From: JAAYUD01 sp963676865
GTDB lineage: Bacteria; Bacteroidota; Bacteroidia; Bacteroidales; Bacteroidaceae
NCBI GenBank assembly: GCA_963676865.2
Contig: CAXXSS010000001.1
Span: forward strand, 3,224,001-3,288,000
Length of the DNA stretch: 64,000 nt
Reading direction: 5' to 3'
Shown here: piece by piece, positions 43,300 through 51,592 of the stretch
How the letters are laid out: every line of letters begins with the position of its first letter
Numbering within the stretch: the first letter of the stretch is position 1
Notes under the pieces: model-generated
What the model was told of the DNA's origin: nothing
Seen by the model: only the letters and a program-made list of their open reading frames with translations
Database searches by the model: none
Translations under genes and position numbers: made by a program

Positions 43300-43319
43300 T
43301 TAGTCACTGCAGTGACTAA
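43300..43319. repeat. Perfect 20-bp palindrome
   Basis: TTAGTCACTGCAGTGACTAA lies 80 bp after the 40-bp palindrome. Just before it, AACTTCCGTTACTTA recalls the AACTTCCGTTAGTTA motif in the nested repeat at 19503-19639. Function unknown. Confidence 0.75.
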
Positions 43320-43642
43320 TGTCTGTTTTTTTAGTATATAAGGAGGATACAACCAAATATAGTATTATGAATAACCATTATCTTTTGCTATTATTCTAGT
43401 CCAAATAGGAGATCTTTGCAAAATATGGAGTGATCAATTGGATGTAAAACTTAAATATAAATGATATAAAAGAAATATATTAGTCGTCTATTTAATCATA
43501 TTGCTGCTTTTTATTGCATATTCCATTTTTTTTGCCGAATATTGTGGCTTCATTATGTATAGGTTCAATGGAGAGAGAAAATAAGGTTTTGATTGTTTTT
43601 AGCGATAGGTAAAAGTTTTGTATCAAATTAAGGTAAAGAAAT

Positions 43643-45361
43643 ATGGGATTATTCACAAAGAAAAGTATTAGCAGTCTTCTCACCGAGACATCCGATAAAC
43701 ATGGTATGAAAAGGACCTTGTCGACAGGGGAATTGATCGCTCTAGGCATTGGTGTGATAATAGGTGCGGGGCTCTTCTCTATCACTGGTGTTGCTGCCGG
43801 CGAGTATGCGGGTCCGGGTATTATCCTCTCTTTTATTATTGCTGCTATAGGATGTGCTTTTGCTGGCTTGTGTTATGCTGAATTTTCATCTACGATTCCT
43901 ATTGCAGGGAGTGCTTATACCTATTCTTATGCTACTATGGGTGAATTTTTTGCCTGGATTATTGGGTGGGATTTGATACTTGAATATGCTGTTGGATCTG
44001 CTACAATTGCTTCTAGCTGGTCGGGATATTTCTACGAATTGTTGCATTCTTTTGGCTTCGGCATATCGCGTCAACTGATGATGACCCCTTTTGAAACAAT
44101 GACGTTACCTGGTGGAGAAATTGTTCACGGGATCATTAATTTACCGTCTGTTTTTATTGTTACGATTATGTCTTTAATTTTAATACATGGTACTAAGGGT
44201 TCTGCGCGTTTGAATAGTGTAATTGTGGTATTAAAAGTCACTATTGTTTTGTTGTTCATTTTTATAGGGTTTAAATATATAGATAAAGATAACCTGACTC
44301 CTTTTATCCCTGCAAATCAGGGGACTTTCGGAAAGTTCGGTTGGACGGGAATATTGAGGGCGGCTGGTGTCATATTTTTTGCATATATGGGATTTGATGC
44401 TGTTTCGACTGCTGCTCAGGAGACGAAAAATCCACAGAAATCAATGCCATACGGTATTTTAGGGTCATTACTGATTTGTACCGTCTTGTATATATTGTTT
44501 GCTTATGTGATGGTTGGCGTTGCTAATTATAAGTCGTTTTGTGGTGGCGGTAGCGATTTGGCACCGGTTGCTACAGCAATCAATCATATGGGTAAGGTGG
44601 GTGCCAACGGAGTTATTATACCTGCATATCCGTGGCTCAATAGGATTATTATGGTAGCGATATTGCTTGGTTACTCTTCTGTTATCTTGGTTTTGCTGCT
44701 TGGGCAGAGTCGGGTATTCTACTCGATGAGTCGTGATGGGTTGGTATCTCCGCTATTTTCTCATTTACATTCGAAATACAATACTCCCGCAAAATCAAAT
44801 TTGTTGTTTATGGTTTTTGTTAGTTCGATTGCGGCATTCGTCCCTGGCAAGATAATAGGCGAAATGAGTAGTATTGGGACTTTGTTTGCTTTTATTCTAG
44901 TCTGTATAGGAATTATCATCATCAGAAGAAACCGTCCTGATATTAAGCCTGTATTTAAAACTCCATTGGTACCTTTGATTCCGATATTGGGAGTATTGGT
45001 TTGTTTTTTGATGATGTTGGCCTTGAATATTGATACTTGGATACGATTGGTGGTATGGATGATGGTAGGTTTTGATATTTATTTGATTCGAGGACCTAAA
45101 TATAGTAAATTATCTAAAAATGATTCTTATTTGGACAAACGTCGGATGCAAAAAGTAACAGCCGCCTGTGGCTTGGGACTTTGTGTACTGCTCGCTGTGT
45201 TCACTTATTTGCATCATAGCCTCGGTATGTCCAGCAATATTGATTTGATCATTTTTAATGCTATTATAATTATTCATTTAATCAATTACTGCGTCTTTAT
45301 TTTCGATATTCGATTTATGGAGCAATTTAAATTATGGTGTAGCTTTTTTAAAACTAAATGA
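43643..45361 (+). CDS. APC-family amino-acid permease
   Basis: The 572-residue membrane protein resembles cationic amino-acid transporters of the YfnA type. It starts with KRTLSTGELIALGIGVIIGA and GLFSITGVAAGEYAGPGIIL, has CYAEFSSTIPIAGSAYTYSY and FFAYMGFDAVSTAAQETKNP, and about 13-14 hydrophobic helices. It imports an amino acid with H+ or by exchange; the substrate is not determined. The C-terminus has two added helices after a charged linker, common in this subgroup. Confidence 0.9.
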   Translation: MGLFTKKSISSLLTETSDKHGMKRTLSTGELIALGIGVIIGAGLFSITGVAAGEYAGPGIILSFIIAAIGCAFAGLCYAEFSSTIPIAGSAYTYSYATMGEFFAWIIGWDLILEYAVGSATIASSWSGYFYELLHSFGFGISRQLMMTPFETMTLPGGEIVHGIINLPSVFIVTIMSLILIHGTKGSARLNSVIVVLKVTIVLLFIFIGFKYIDKDNLTPFIPANQGTFGKFGWTGILRAAGVIFFAYMGFDAVSTAAQETKNPQKSMPYGILGSLLICTVLYILFAYVMVGVANYKSFCGGGSDLAPVATAINHMGKVGANGVIIPAYPWLNRIIMVAILLGYSSVILVLLLGQSRVFYSMSRDGLVSPLFSHLHSKYNTPAKSNLLFMVFVSSIAAFVPGKIIGEMSSIGTLFAFILVCIGIIIIRRNRPDIKPVFKTPLVPLIPILGVLVCFLMMLALNIDTWIRLVVWMMVGFDIYLIRGPKYSKLSKNDSYLDKRRMQKVTAACGLGLCVLLAVFTYLHHSLGMSSNIDLIIFNAIIIIHLINYCVFIFDIRFMEQFKLWCSFFKTK

Positions 45362-45396
45362 TAAAATCTTCATTGTATGTAGTACGCTCTTGTCAA

Positions 45397-45927
45397 TTAA
45401 ATATCTATTTGGACAATACCGCCAAAAGGTGTGAGGTATTCGATGGCATGTTCTAGTTTAATATGTCCTGCATATATTTCGGCACATCGCAATACGCCAC
45501 CGTGTGAGAAAATAGCTACGTTTTTGTATTGCCCCTGCTTTAATTGGTCCAAAAAATTGGATACTCTTGCATAAATCATTTGGAAAGATTCGCCATGAGG
45601 AATTTGATAGTTAAGATAGTTTTTGTAGAATTCTTCTACTGTAGGATTCTTTAGTTCTTTGAGGGGAATCATTTCCCAATCTCCAAAATTCATTTCTTTC
45701 AATTGGTCGTTTCTCTCTGCATTCGGATAGCCGCAGTAGGTTGCCAATTTTGTACATCGAGTTAAAGGACTAGTATAAACCTTGTCAAAGCTCATCCCTT
45801 TTAAGTTTTGAGCAGTGATGGCTGCTTCTTCCTCAAAGGTTTCCTTAAGAGGTACATCTGTCTGTCCATAGCATGTACCTTTCGGAACATCGGGAGTAGT
45901 ATGTCTGATTAACGTAATTTTCATCAT
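45397..45927 (-). CDS. Histidine phosphatase (phosphoglycerate mutase-like, CobC-type)
   Basis: This 176-residue enzyme has the catalytic LIRHTTPDVPKGTCYGQTDV at the N-terminus (His phosphorylated), YTSPLTRCTKLA, ENFGDWE-like EMNFGDWEMIPL and the second His in FSHGGVLRC. The CYGQTDVPL form is typical of alpha-ribazole phosphatases (CobC), but no cobalamin genes are adjacent. The ATG at 45927 (or 45924) is preferred. An IS5-family element lies only 28 bp upstream and must have separated the gene from its former promoter region. Confidence 0.85.
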   Translation of the reverse strand: MMKITLIRHTTPDVPKGTCYGQTDVPLKETFEEEAAITAQNLKGMSFDKVYTSPLTRCTKLATYCGYPNAERNDQLKEMNFGDWEMIPLKELKNPTVEEFYKNYLNYQIPHGESFQMIYARVSNFLDQLKQGQYKNVAIFSHGGVLRCAEIYAGHIKLEHAIEYLTPFGGIVQIDI

Positions 45928-45955
45928 CAAATTGTTTTTATGGGAACGGATACTA

Positions 45956-46812
45956 GAGCCTGTTTAAAATTCGCTAATATCTTTTTCTAAAGAGGTTTCC
46001 GTATCAACCGGATAGTTACTTTCTTTGAAGTGACCAAACCTAAAGAAAATGTATCAGACTGATTTAACGGAAACCGAGTGGCAATATATAACAAAAGTGT
46101 TGAACCTGCAAGAAAGGAAGAGAAAATATGCTTTGCGTATGATTTGGAATGCCATCTTTTATTTGGTAAAGACGGGTTGCCAGTGGCGTATGCTGCCAAA
46201 GGAATTTCCTAAATGGGAATCGGTTTATTACTATTATCGCAAATGGGCTTCGCTTGAAGAATTTGACTTACTATTGGAACGTTTGCGTGTGAGTGTGCGC
46301 CTTGGTCGTAATCAGAACATGGAACCTAGTGTTGGAATCATTGATAGCCAAAGTGTCAAGTGGGGAAATAATCGCTCATTGAACGGTATTGACGGGAACA
46401 AGAAAGTGAAAGGAATCAAACGTCATGTGGTTGTCGATAAGAACGGATTTCTTATTGCCGTAATGGTTACCATAGCGAATGTTTATGATGGTAAAGCTGC
46501 CTATTTGCTCATGCGGGTTTTGAAAGAACTTTGTTCAGGGGTGAAAGTCATATTGGCTGACGGAGGATATCGGGGAGAATTGATCGAAAACATAAAAAGC
46601 AAGTTCGGTTATATAATACAGGTGGTAATTAGCTCCTATAAAGAGCAAGGATTTAGGCCCATTCATAAAAGATGGATTGTAGAAAGAACTTTTTCGTGGC
46701 TGGACAATAACAGAAGGCTCTGCCGAAACTATGAATTGACTTTTGATTCGGCAGAGGAAATGGTCAAAATAGCCGCTATAAGATTATTATTGAGTAAAAT
46801 TTAAACAGGCTC
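45956..46812 (+). mobile_element. IS5-family insertion sequence (IS427-like)
   Basis: The 857-bp element has inverted ends GAGCCTGTTTAAA (from 45956) and TTTAAACAGGCTC (to 46812). It is flanked by TA on both sides (45954-45955 and 46813-46814), giving CTAA as the uninterrupted target, as expected for IS427-type elements that duplicate TA within YTAR. It holds one intact transposase gene, so it may still be mobile. Confidence 0.88.
46049..46804 (+). CDS. IS5-family transposase
   Basis: The 251-residue protein has the IS5/IS1031 N-terminal domain (LTETEWQYITKVLNLQ, FYLVKTGCQWRMLPKEFPKW) and the catalytic DDE residues: Asp in GIIDSQSVKWG, Asp in VILADGGYRGE and Glu in RWIVERTFSWLDNNRRL. The frame is complete in one piece, unlike IS427 members that need a frameshift. 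The gene fills the element, leaving about 90 bp before it. Confidence 0.93.
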   Translation: MYQTDLTETEWQYITKVLNLQERKRKYALRMIWNAIFYLVKTGCQWRMLPKEFPKWESVYYYYRKWASLEEFDLLLERLRVSVRLGRNQNMEPSVGIIDSQSVKWGNNRSLNGIDGNKKVKGIKRHVVVDKNGFLIAVMVTIANVYDGKAAYLLMRVLKELCSGVKVILADGGYRGELIENIKSKFGYIIQVVISSYKEQGFRPIHKRWIVERTFSWLDNNRRLCRNYELTFDSAEEMVKIAAIRLLLSKI

Positions 46813-46913
46813 TAACATTGTATTATTTTTATATACTAGATATTAAAGATGAAAAGGGGCGGAGTAAAGAGGGGTTCCTTTTAATTTTTAGTAGATCATA
46901 TCTTACATTAAAA

Positions 46914-47174
46914 TTATTCTAATGCCTTCTTTAGTAATTCTTCCATTTCATTTTTAAAGATGCCAGCTTCGTGAACTTTTTCTCCATCAATATAGAAAGT
47001 GGGGACGTAGTAGTAATCATATTGGTCCGCGATATCTGGATGTTGGGTCTCTTCTATTGTTTCTATTTCTATATCTTTGAAGGCGGGGCTTTCATTTCTT
47101 AATTCATCGATATATTGGAAAGCCCGACGGCAGAAAGGGCACCTTTCCTGATAAAACATCGTGATTTTCTTCAT
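46914..47174 (-). CDS. Glutaredoxin-like thiol protein
   Basis: This 86-residue protein has a thioredoxin fold with the active site CPFC (residues 12-15) in MFYQERCPFCRRAFQYIDEL and the cis-Pro region YYVPTFYIDGEKVHE. It is a small cytosolic reductant of disulfides or mixed thiols. The gene stands alone; the IS5 element ends 101 bp away on its 3' side. Confidence 0.9.
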   Translation of the reverse strand: MKKITMFYQERCPFCRRAFQYIDELRNESPAFKDIEIETIEETQHPDIADQYDYYYVPTFYIDGEKVHEAGIFKNEMEELLKKALE

Positions 47175-47280
47175 TGTTACTATTGATTAGTGATTATGAC
47201 AAAGATAACGATATAAATTTGATATTGGAGAGATATTTGCAGGTATTTTTATTTGTTATTTTTGAGTATGATATGTCTGA

Positions 47281-47453
47281 TTTTTATTAATAACTTTCAT
47301 ATATCTTCTAAAAAGTGTTATAAAACATACTTTTTTTGTTGTTTTTCTTGTGAATTAATATAATGTGCGTATCTTTGTATCAGTGTTTTTCATAGTATTA
47401 GATTTTAAGGTTAACAAGGTTGGAGTACAGCGGTACTCCTTTTTTTTTGTCTA
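47281..47453 (+). repeat. Direct repeat unit 1 (promoter plus small RNA)
   Basis: This ~170-bp unit begins TTTTTATTAATAAC and recurs at 47982-48153. The last ~70 bp are nearly identical in both copies. The two units flank the DUF4251 gene. Confidence 0.75.
47384..47448 (+). ncRNA. Putative small RNA, copy 1
   Basis: TTG (47348-47350), 19 bp and TATCTTTG (47370-47377) form a good promoter with a start near 47384. The ~65-nt transcript would hold TTTTTCATAGTATTAGATTT and end in the hairpin GGAGTAC-AGCG-GTACTCC (47422-47439) plus a run of T. No frame of note is inside. The same sequence is repeated 700 bp downstream, so this is a paralogous small-RNA pair. Read-through could also make it an attenuating leader of the DUF4251 gene. 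Confidence 0.65.
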
Positions 47454-47501
47454 TTATTAAAATAATTGCTATATTGGCAACCTAATTAATATTTTACTGA
47501 T

Positions 47502-47978
47502 ATGAAATCATCTTTTCTTTTTCACCGCAATTTCTCAGTGCTAAACTTGCGTAAGTCATTATTGTTGGTCTTTTTGTTGGTAGCTGTTTCAGTATCTGCA
47601 TTTACACCAACTCATTTTCGCATTAGTGTTATTCGGATGAATCCAATGGCATATCCATCTCGCGATGTCAGTTATGGCTATATGTTGTCCGTTAAAAACG
47701 ATTCAGTAAATCTATATTTGCCTTATATGGGGCGTGCTTACCAATTGCCTTATGGAGGTGGAGACGGTTTGAATTTTAAGGAACCAATAAAGAGCTTTAA
47801 ATATAAAATTGGGAAAAAAGGAGGATACAAGATTTCTTTCGAGACCCGTCATGAGCAAGAAATCTATAAATTCAATATTGTGATATATCCTGAAACAGGT
47901 AGCGCATCGATAGATGTTATTCCAAATCAGCGTCAGCAAATTAGTTATGATGCTAGGCTAGAAGACAAAGAAAAGTGA
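47502..47978 (+). CDS. DUF4251-domain secreted protein
   Basis: This 158-residue protein has an N-terminal signal (LRKSLLLVFLLVAVSVSAF) and a single DUF4251 domain: RISVIRMNPMAYPSRDVSYG, LYLPYMGRAYQLPYGGGDGL, and NIVIYPETGSASIDVIPNQR. DUF4251 proteins are secreted, Bacteroidetes-specific and of unknown function. The signal peptide has no lipobox. It lies between the two small-RNA units and its stop is 3 bp before the second. Confidence 0.85.
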   Translation: MKSSFLFHRNFSVLNLRKSLLLVFLLVAVSVSAFTPTHFRISVIRMNPMAYPSRDVSYGYMLSVKNDSVNLYLPYMGRAYQLPYGGGDGLNFKEPIKSFKYKIGKKGGYKISFETRHEQEIYKFNIVIYPETGSASIDVIPNQRQQISYDARLEDKEK

Positions 47979-47981
47979 GCT

Positions 47982-48153
47982 TTTTTATTAATAACCTACA
48001 TATAATTTCTAAAAAGTGTTATAAAACATGTTTTTTGTCTCTTATTTCTTGCTGGTTTACATAAAACGCGTACCTTTGCATCAGTGTTTTTCATAGTATT
48101 AGATTTTAAGGTTAACAAAGGTTGGAGTACAGCGGTACTCCTTTTTTTATGTC
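47982..48153 (+). repeat. Direct repeat unit 2 (promoter plus small RNA)
   Basis: Second copy of the ~170-bp unit at 47281-47453. The upstream AT-rich half is diverged, while the small-RNA half differs at only a few positions. Confidence 0.75.
48085..48148 (+). ncRNA. Putative small RNA, copy 2
   Basis: TTG (48049-48051), 19 bp and TACCTTTG (48071-48078) give a start near 48085. The product matches copy 1 except for one inserted A (AACAAAGG against AACAAGG) and ends in the same hairpin GGAGTAC-AGCG-GTACTCC (48124-48141) with seven T. The upstream promoter half has changed more than the RNA, which suggests selection on the RNA. Confidence 0.65.
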
Positions 48154-48181
48154 TGATATCTTCCTCTGCAAGCCTAGTTAG

Positions 48182-48205
48182 GGCTCACCGGTAAAAGCTA
48201 GGGGG
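48182..48205 (+). repeat. Orphan end of an ISL3-type element
   Basis: GGCTCACCGGTAAAAGCTAG followed by GGGG matches the terminal repeats of the complete element at 48812-51301 (GGCTCACCAGTAAAAGTTGG and GGCTCACTGGTAAAATCTAG). No transposase or second end belongs to it, so it looks like a relic. Confidence 0.6.
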
Positions 48206-48337
48206 CTAAACATGAGTATTATATTCCTCTAAATCCTTTTTATCTTGTTCAGAAAGCTCTTCTTTTGGGTCATCTTTCCCTAACCTACCACCATTAGAAT
48301 CGCCTAGTATTTCCTTACCGCATTTTTTGCAATACAT
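48206..48337 (-). CDS. Small CxxC zinc-ribbon-like protein
   Basis: A 43-codon frame starts MYCKKCGKEILG, a typical half zinc ribbon, and continues with a charged tail (KDDPKEELSEQDKKDLEEYN). It lies 31 bp after the end of the disrupted barrel gene on the same strand. The stop codon abuts the orphan ISL3-type end, so the original protein was probably longer and has been truncated. Confidence 0.5.
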   Translation of the reverse strand: MYCKKCGKEILGDSNGGRLGKDDPKEELSEQDKKDLEEYNTHV

Positions 48338-48881
48338 AACCTATAATCTTAAAAGCCCAACAACTAAATTAAATATTAAAATTGTATCCAACCGAAAGAC
48401 CAACACCAGAAATGTTACCATATTGACCTTTTATATACCATCTATTATTTTTATCGTCATTATCAAAATAATATATAACAAAGCATTTCCCAGAAATAGC
48501 GCCACCCGTGAATGATTTAGAAACGCAATAATCGCCATCACAACTCAATGTTCCTGTATCATCATGTCTATTCTGATATTTTGACTGTACTGCTAACCCA
48601 ATGCCATAACCGGCGCAAATATTAGGTGAGAAAAAATAACCTATTTCGGCCTCAGTTACATCATAGTATATTCCTTTCTTTTTTATTTCGCTAGGATATT
48701 CATCATATTCTATAATTCCTGTATAATCACTTCCTTTTTTACCTGTAATGAATTTAGGTTGTAAAGAGAGACCATAATACCAATTGTTTCGTCTAATTCC
48801 TAAATCAATAAGGCTCACCAGTAAAAGTTGGGGGAGTGCAAATTAAATAATATCTTTGCATCAATTAGAAAAGAAAATAAG

Positions 48882-49268
48882 ATGCAAGAGAATGCCCTTT
48901 TATTAGAGATTGTCCGTTTAATGCTTCCGGCAGAGTTACTCACTTACTTCAAAATAACCAACGTGGAATCTACTTCTGATAGAGTCTTGATCAGTTTGGA
49001 TGAATTTGATAATCCTCCATCGACAAATTCCGAACATAAGTTTGAATCGAAAGGTTTTCAGGAAGCGGTCGATATCCGTGACTTTTCAATAAGAGACAAG
49101 AAGGTCACTTTCAAGGTACGACGTCGTAAGTGGCTCGATAAAACAAGCGGTAAATATGTTTCAAACCGCTTTGATTTGGTAGCAGAAGGGACCCGCCACT
49201 CGAAAGAGTTCGCGGCTTTTTTAAAAGGGTTGCTTGGAGAAATACCCGATTACGGCCCGCTCTCTTGA
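48882..49268 (+). CDS. ISAon1-type transposase N-terminal region protein
   Basis: This 128-residue protein (ENALLLEIVRLMLPAELLTY, KFESKGFQEAVDIRDFSIRD, KVTFKVRRRKWLDKTSGK) is the accessory N-terminal unit encoded before ISAon1-type transposases. The basic RRRKW region suggests DNA binding. The start at 48882 follows a TATCTTTG -7 box at 48851-48858. It overlaps the transposase frame by 35 bp in another reading phase, so translation is probably coupled. Confidence 0.85.
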   Translation: MQENALLLEIVRLMLPAELLTYFKITNVESTSDRVLISLDEFDNPPSTNSEHKFESKGFQEAVDIRDFSIRDKKVTFKVRRRKWLDKTSGKYVSNRFDLVAEGTRHSKEFAAFLKGLLGEIPDYGPLS

Positions 49269-50217
49269 ACCATACTATCACATAGATGGAGATCAGTTTG
49301 AACGACAATATAAAGATCATTTGAGCGACTACCGTACTTGGTTGGATAAAGACCACGCTGAAGACTGGCTGATTTTTCCGGATAATATAGGTCCCAGCAT
49401 TTGCATAGATGAGACGTCGATGAGTAATGGCGACCTCTATACGCTGGTCACCAATCGTAAAAGTCGTGGAAGAAAAGGCACTATTATAGCAATTGCCAAA
49501 GGTGTTCGTTCGGAAGATATTATCGCTGTATTAAAAAGAATATCCAAGGCTAAAAGAAAAGAAGTGAAAGAGGTTACGATGGATATGTCCAACAGTATGA
49601 ATAAAATCATACGCTCCTGTTTTCCCTCAGCCATCAGAGTAATAGATCGCTTCCACGTACAGAAACTTGCCTGTGAGGCCATTCAGGAGATACGCATAAA
49701 GCATAGATGGGATGCCATTCAGGAAGAAACGGATGAGATGGAGGATGCCAGATGGCGAGAAGAAGCATACAAACCGCTTGTCTTCAGTAATGGAGACACG
49801 AAAAAACAGCTGCTTGCCCGTAGCAGATATCTGTTATACAAATCTTGCAACAAGTGGACAGAGAAACAGAAAGAAAGAGCCAAAATACTGTTTGCACAAT
49901 ATCCTGATTTAAAAGAAGCCTATTCACTTGCTCATTCTCTAAGGATGATATTTGCAAAAAACTCTACAAAAGATGGAGCCAGACTGGCTCTTGCCAGATG
50001 GTATAACAAAGTGGATCTATTAAAATTCAGAAGTTTCAATGTCATATCCGCTACAATCTACGAACATTACAATGAAGTGCTGAACTTCTTCGTCAACCGT
50101 TCTACTAATGCTTTTGCTGAAGCATTCAATGCCAAAATCAAAGCTTTTAGAGCACAACTTAGAGGAGTGACAGACATTAAGTTTTTTCTCTTTAGGCTTA
50201 TTACTATCTATACTTGA
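49234..50217 (+). CDS. ISL3-family (ISAon1-type) transposase
   Basis: The 327-residue protein has the ISL3 catalytic DDE core: Asp in SICIDETSMSNGDLYTLV, Asp in VRVIDRFHVQKL-like SAIRVIDRFHVQKL, and a downstream Glu in AFAEAFNAKIKAFRAQLRGV. The frame starts with a TTG at 49234 overlapping the previous gene. IS982 has inserted at its very last codon: the natural end would be IYA and stop, but now reads IYT and stop. The protein is therefore essentially unchanged. Confidence 0.9.
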   Translation: MEKYPITARSLEPYYHIDGDQFERQYKDHLSDYRTWLDKDHAEDWLIFPDNIGPSICIDETSMSNGDLYTLVTNRKSRGRKGTIIAIAKGVRSEDIIAVLKRISKAKRKEVKEVTMDMSNSMNKIIRSCFPSAIRVIDRFHVQKLACEAIQEIRIKHRWDAIQEETDEMEDARWREEAYKPLVFSNGDTKKQLLARSRYLLYKSCNKWTEKQKERAKILFAQYPDLKEAYSLAHSLRMIFAKNSTKDGARLALARWYNKVDLLKFRSFNVISATIYEHYNEVLNFFVNRSTNAFAEAFNAKIKAFRAQLRGVTDIKFFLFRLITIYT

Positions 50218-51259
50218 GTTCGGGATAAGAAAGGTAGTAAAAAAGTCCCTCAAATAATAGGCTATCACAAAACATTTGCGTATCTTTATAGTTGATAATC
50301 AATAAGATATAACAAATATAATTATGATAGCCGAATCCAAAATTACAGAAATTTTCTGTGTTATCGATGAATTCAATAAGAATTTTGATAAAGAAATATC
50401 CAATCATGTTTTAATTTCTTCATCAGGAAAGCGAAGAAGAAATAGAAAAAGTATTATGTCGGAGAGTGAAATAATGACGATTCTTGTTCTGTTTCATTTT
50501 AGTCATTGCCGCGATCTGAAACACTTCTATCTTCAGGAAATCTGTCTGCATTTGCATCAGGATTTTCCACACGTTGTTTCCTATAACAGATTTGTGGAAT
50601 TGGAGAGTCGCGTATTTTTCAAATTCATGTTTTTCCTAAAGCTGTATGCCCTAGGACACTGTAGTGGGATAACCTACGTAGATAGTACGATGATTCCTGT
50701 ATGTCATAATATCCGAAGATATGCCAATAAAGTGTTTAAGGGAGTGGCTAGGGACGGAAAGGGGACAATGGGATGGTGTCACGGGTTCAAACTGCATTTT
50801 ACTTGTAACGACACAGGAGAAATCATCTCTTTTTGTCTGACTGGAGCAAATGTGGATGATAAAAGTGACATTGTTTGGAGTGTACTAGCCAAGGATTTGT
50901 ACGGGAAGTTATTCGCTGATAGAGGATACATTTCGCAAAATCTTTTCAATACTCTTTTTACTGATGGGGTCAATTTGGTTACAGGGATCAGATGCAATAT
51001 GAAAAACAAGCTGATGCCTCTTTGGGATAAAATCATGTTGCGCAAAAGGTATATTATTGAATGTATCAATGATATGCTCAAAAATACTGCACAACTCGTA
51101 CATTCCAGACACCGCTCCATTAACAACTTCATCATAAATCTCGTTTCAGTCATTACGGCTTACTGTTTCTTTGAAAACAAACCTAAAGCCCTCAATGGAT
51201 ATGAAGTTGTTAAGACAAATCAACTTGCTTTCTTTTGATTTCTTATCCCGAACTCAAGT
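50212..51259 (+). mobile_element. IS982-family insertion sequence
   Basis: The 1048-bp element has ends ACTTGAGTTCGGGATAAGAA (from 50212) and the perfect complement TTCTTATCCCGAACTCAAGT (to 51259). ATCTAT is duplicated on both sides (50206-50211 and 51260-51265). It sits inside the ISL3-type element, so it arrived later. Confidence 0.92.
50324..51238 (+). CDS. IS982-family transposase
   Basis: The 304-residue protein is a full-length IS982 transposase. It has an N-terminal helical part (KSIMSESEIMTILVLFHFSH, HFYLQEICLHLHQDFPHVVS) and the DDE core with Asp in GITYVDSTMIPVCHN, Asp in KLFADRGYISQNLF and Glu in RYIIECINDMLKNTAQLVHS. The frame is intact and fills the element, so it may be active. 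Confidence 0.95.
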   Translation: MIAESKITEIFCVIDEFNKNFDKEISNHVLISSSGKRRRNRKSIMSESEIMTILVLFHFSHCRDLKHFYLQEICLHLHQDFPHVVSYNRFVELESRVFFKFMFFLKLYALGHCSGITYVDSTMIPVCHNIRRYANKVFKGVARDGKGTMGWCHGFKLHFTCNDTGEIISFCLTGANVDDKSDIVWSVLAKDLYGKLFADRGYISQNLFNTLFTDGVNLVTGIRCNMKNKLMPLWDKIMLRKRYIIECINDMLKNTAQLVHSRHRSINNFIINLVSVITAYCFFENKPKALNGYEVVKTNQLAFF

Positions 51260-51592
51260 ATCTATGCTTAACTCCCTCCCCCTAGATTTTACCAGTGAGC
51301 CATCAATAATAAGATTATTCCCTGAGGTATATCCCATATTTACATGATATTTTATAACGTATAATTCTTTATTTACATGATATTTTACAAGGAATAATTC
51401 TTTCTGTGAAAATGAGAGCAAGGGAGTGAGCGATAATAAAAGAAATATGGCTATTTTCATATTCAAAAAGCTTTTATGCACCCCATCACTTTGAACACTT
51501 TATATCATGCTCTTTTCAATAGGCTGGGGATTAAATTCTTTACTGATTGATGTTTATATTAAAATAAAGTGGCTTTTACACCACTTTATTAG

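Larger units (their letters stand above)
48812..51301 (+). mobile_element. ISL3-family (ISAon1-type) element, interrupted by IS982
   Basis: The ends are GGCTCACCAGTAAAAGTTGG (from 48812) and, complemented, GGCTCACTGGTAAAATCTAG (to 51301). An 8-bp direct repeat, ATCAATAA, flanks it (48804-48811 and 51302-51309), the duplication length of the ISL3 family. Without the IS982 insert and its 6-bp duplication it is about 1436 bp. It carries a short N-terminal-region gene and the transposase gene. Confidence 0.9.
48369..51460 (-). pseudogene. Outer-membrane barrel gene split by nested insertion sequences
   Basis: The 5' part (51302-51460) encodes a signal peptide (MKIAIFLLLSLTPLLSFSQ) and VNMGYTSGNNLIID. 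The 3' part (48369-48803) encodes LGIRRNNWYYGLSLQPKF and beta strands ending GVGLSVGYNFNI. Removing the ISL3-type element and one copy of its 8-bp duplication joins them in frame as GNNLIIDLGIRRNNW, giving about 195 residues. The protein resembles small outer-membrane barrels. The reading frame is broken, so the gene is inactive unless the element excises exactly. Confidence 0.85.

Noticed and set aside
49214..49234. Programmed -1 frameshift at T-TTT-TTA between the two ISL3-type genes
   Set aside because: The heptamer is in phase, but a -1 shift leads to the wrong frame; the transposase frame is +1, so coupled restart is more likely.
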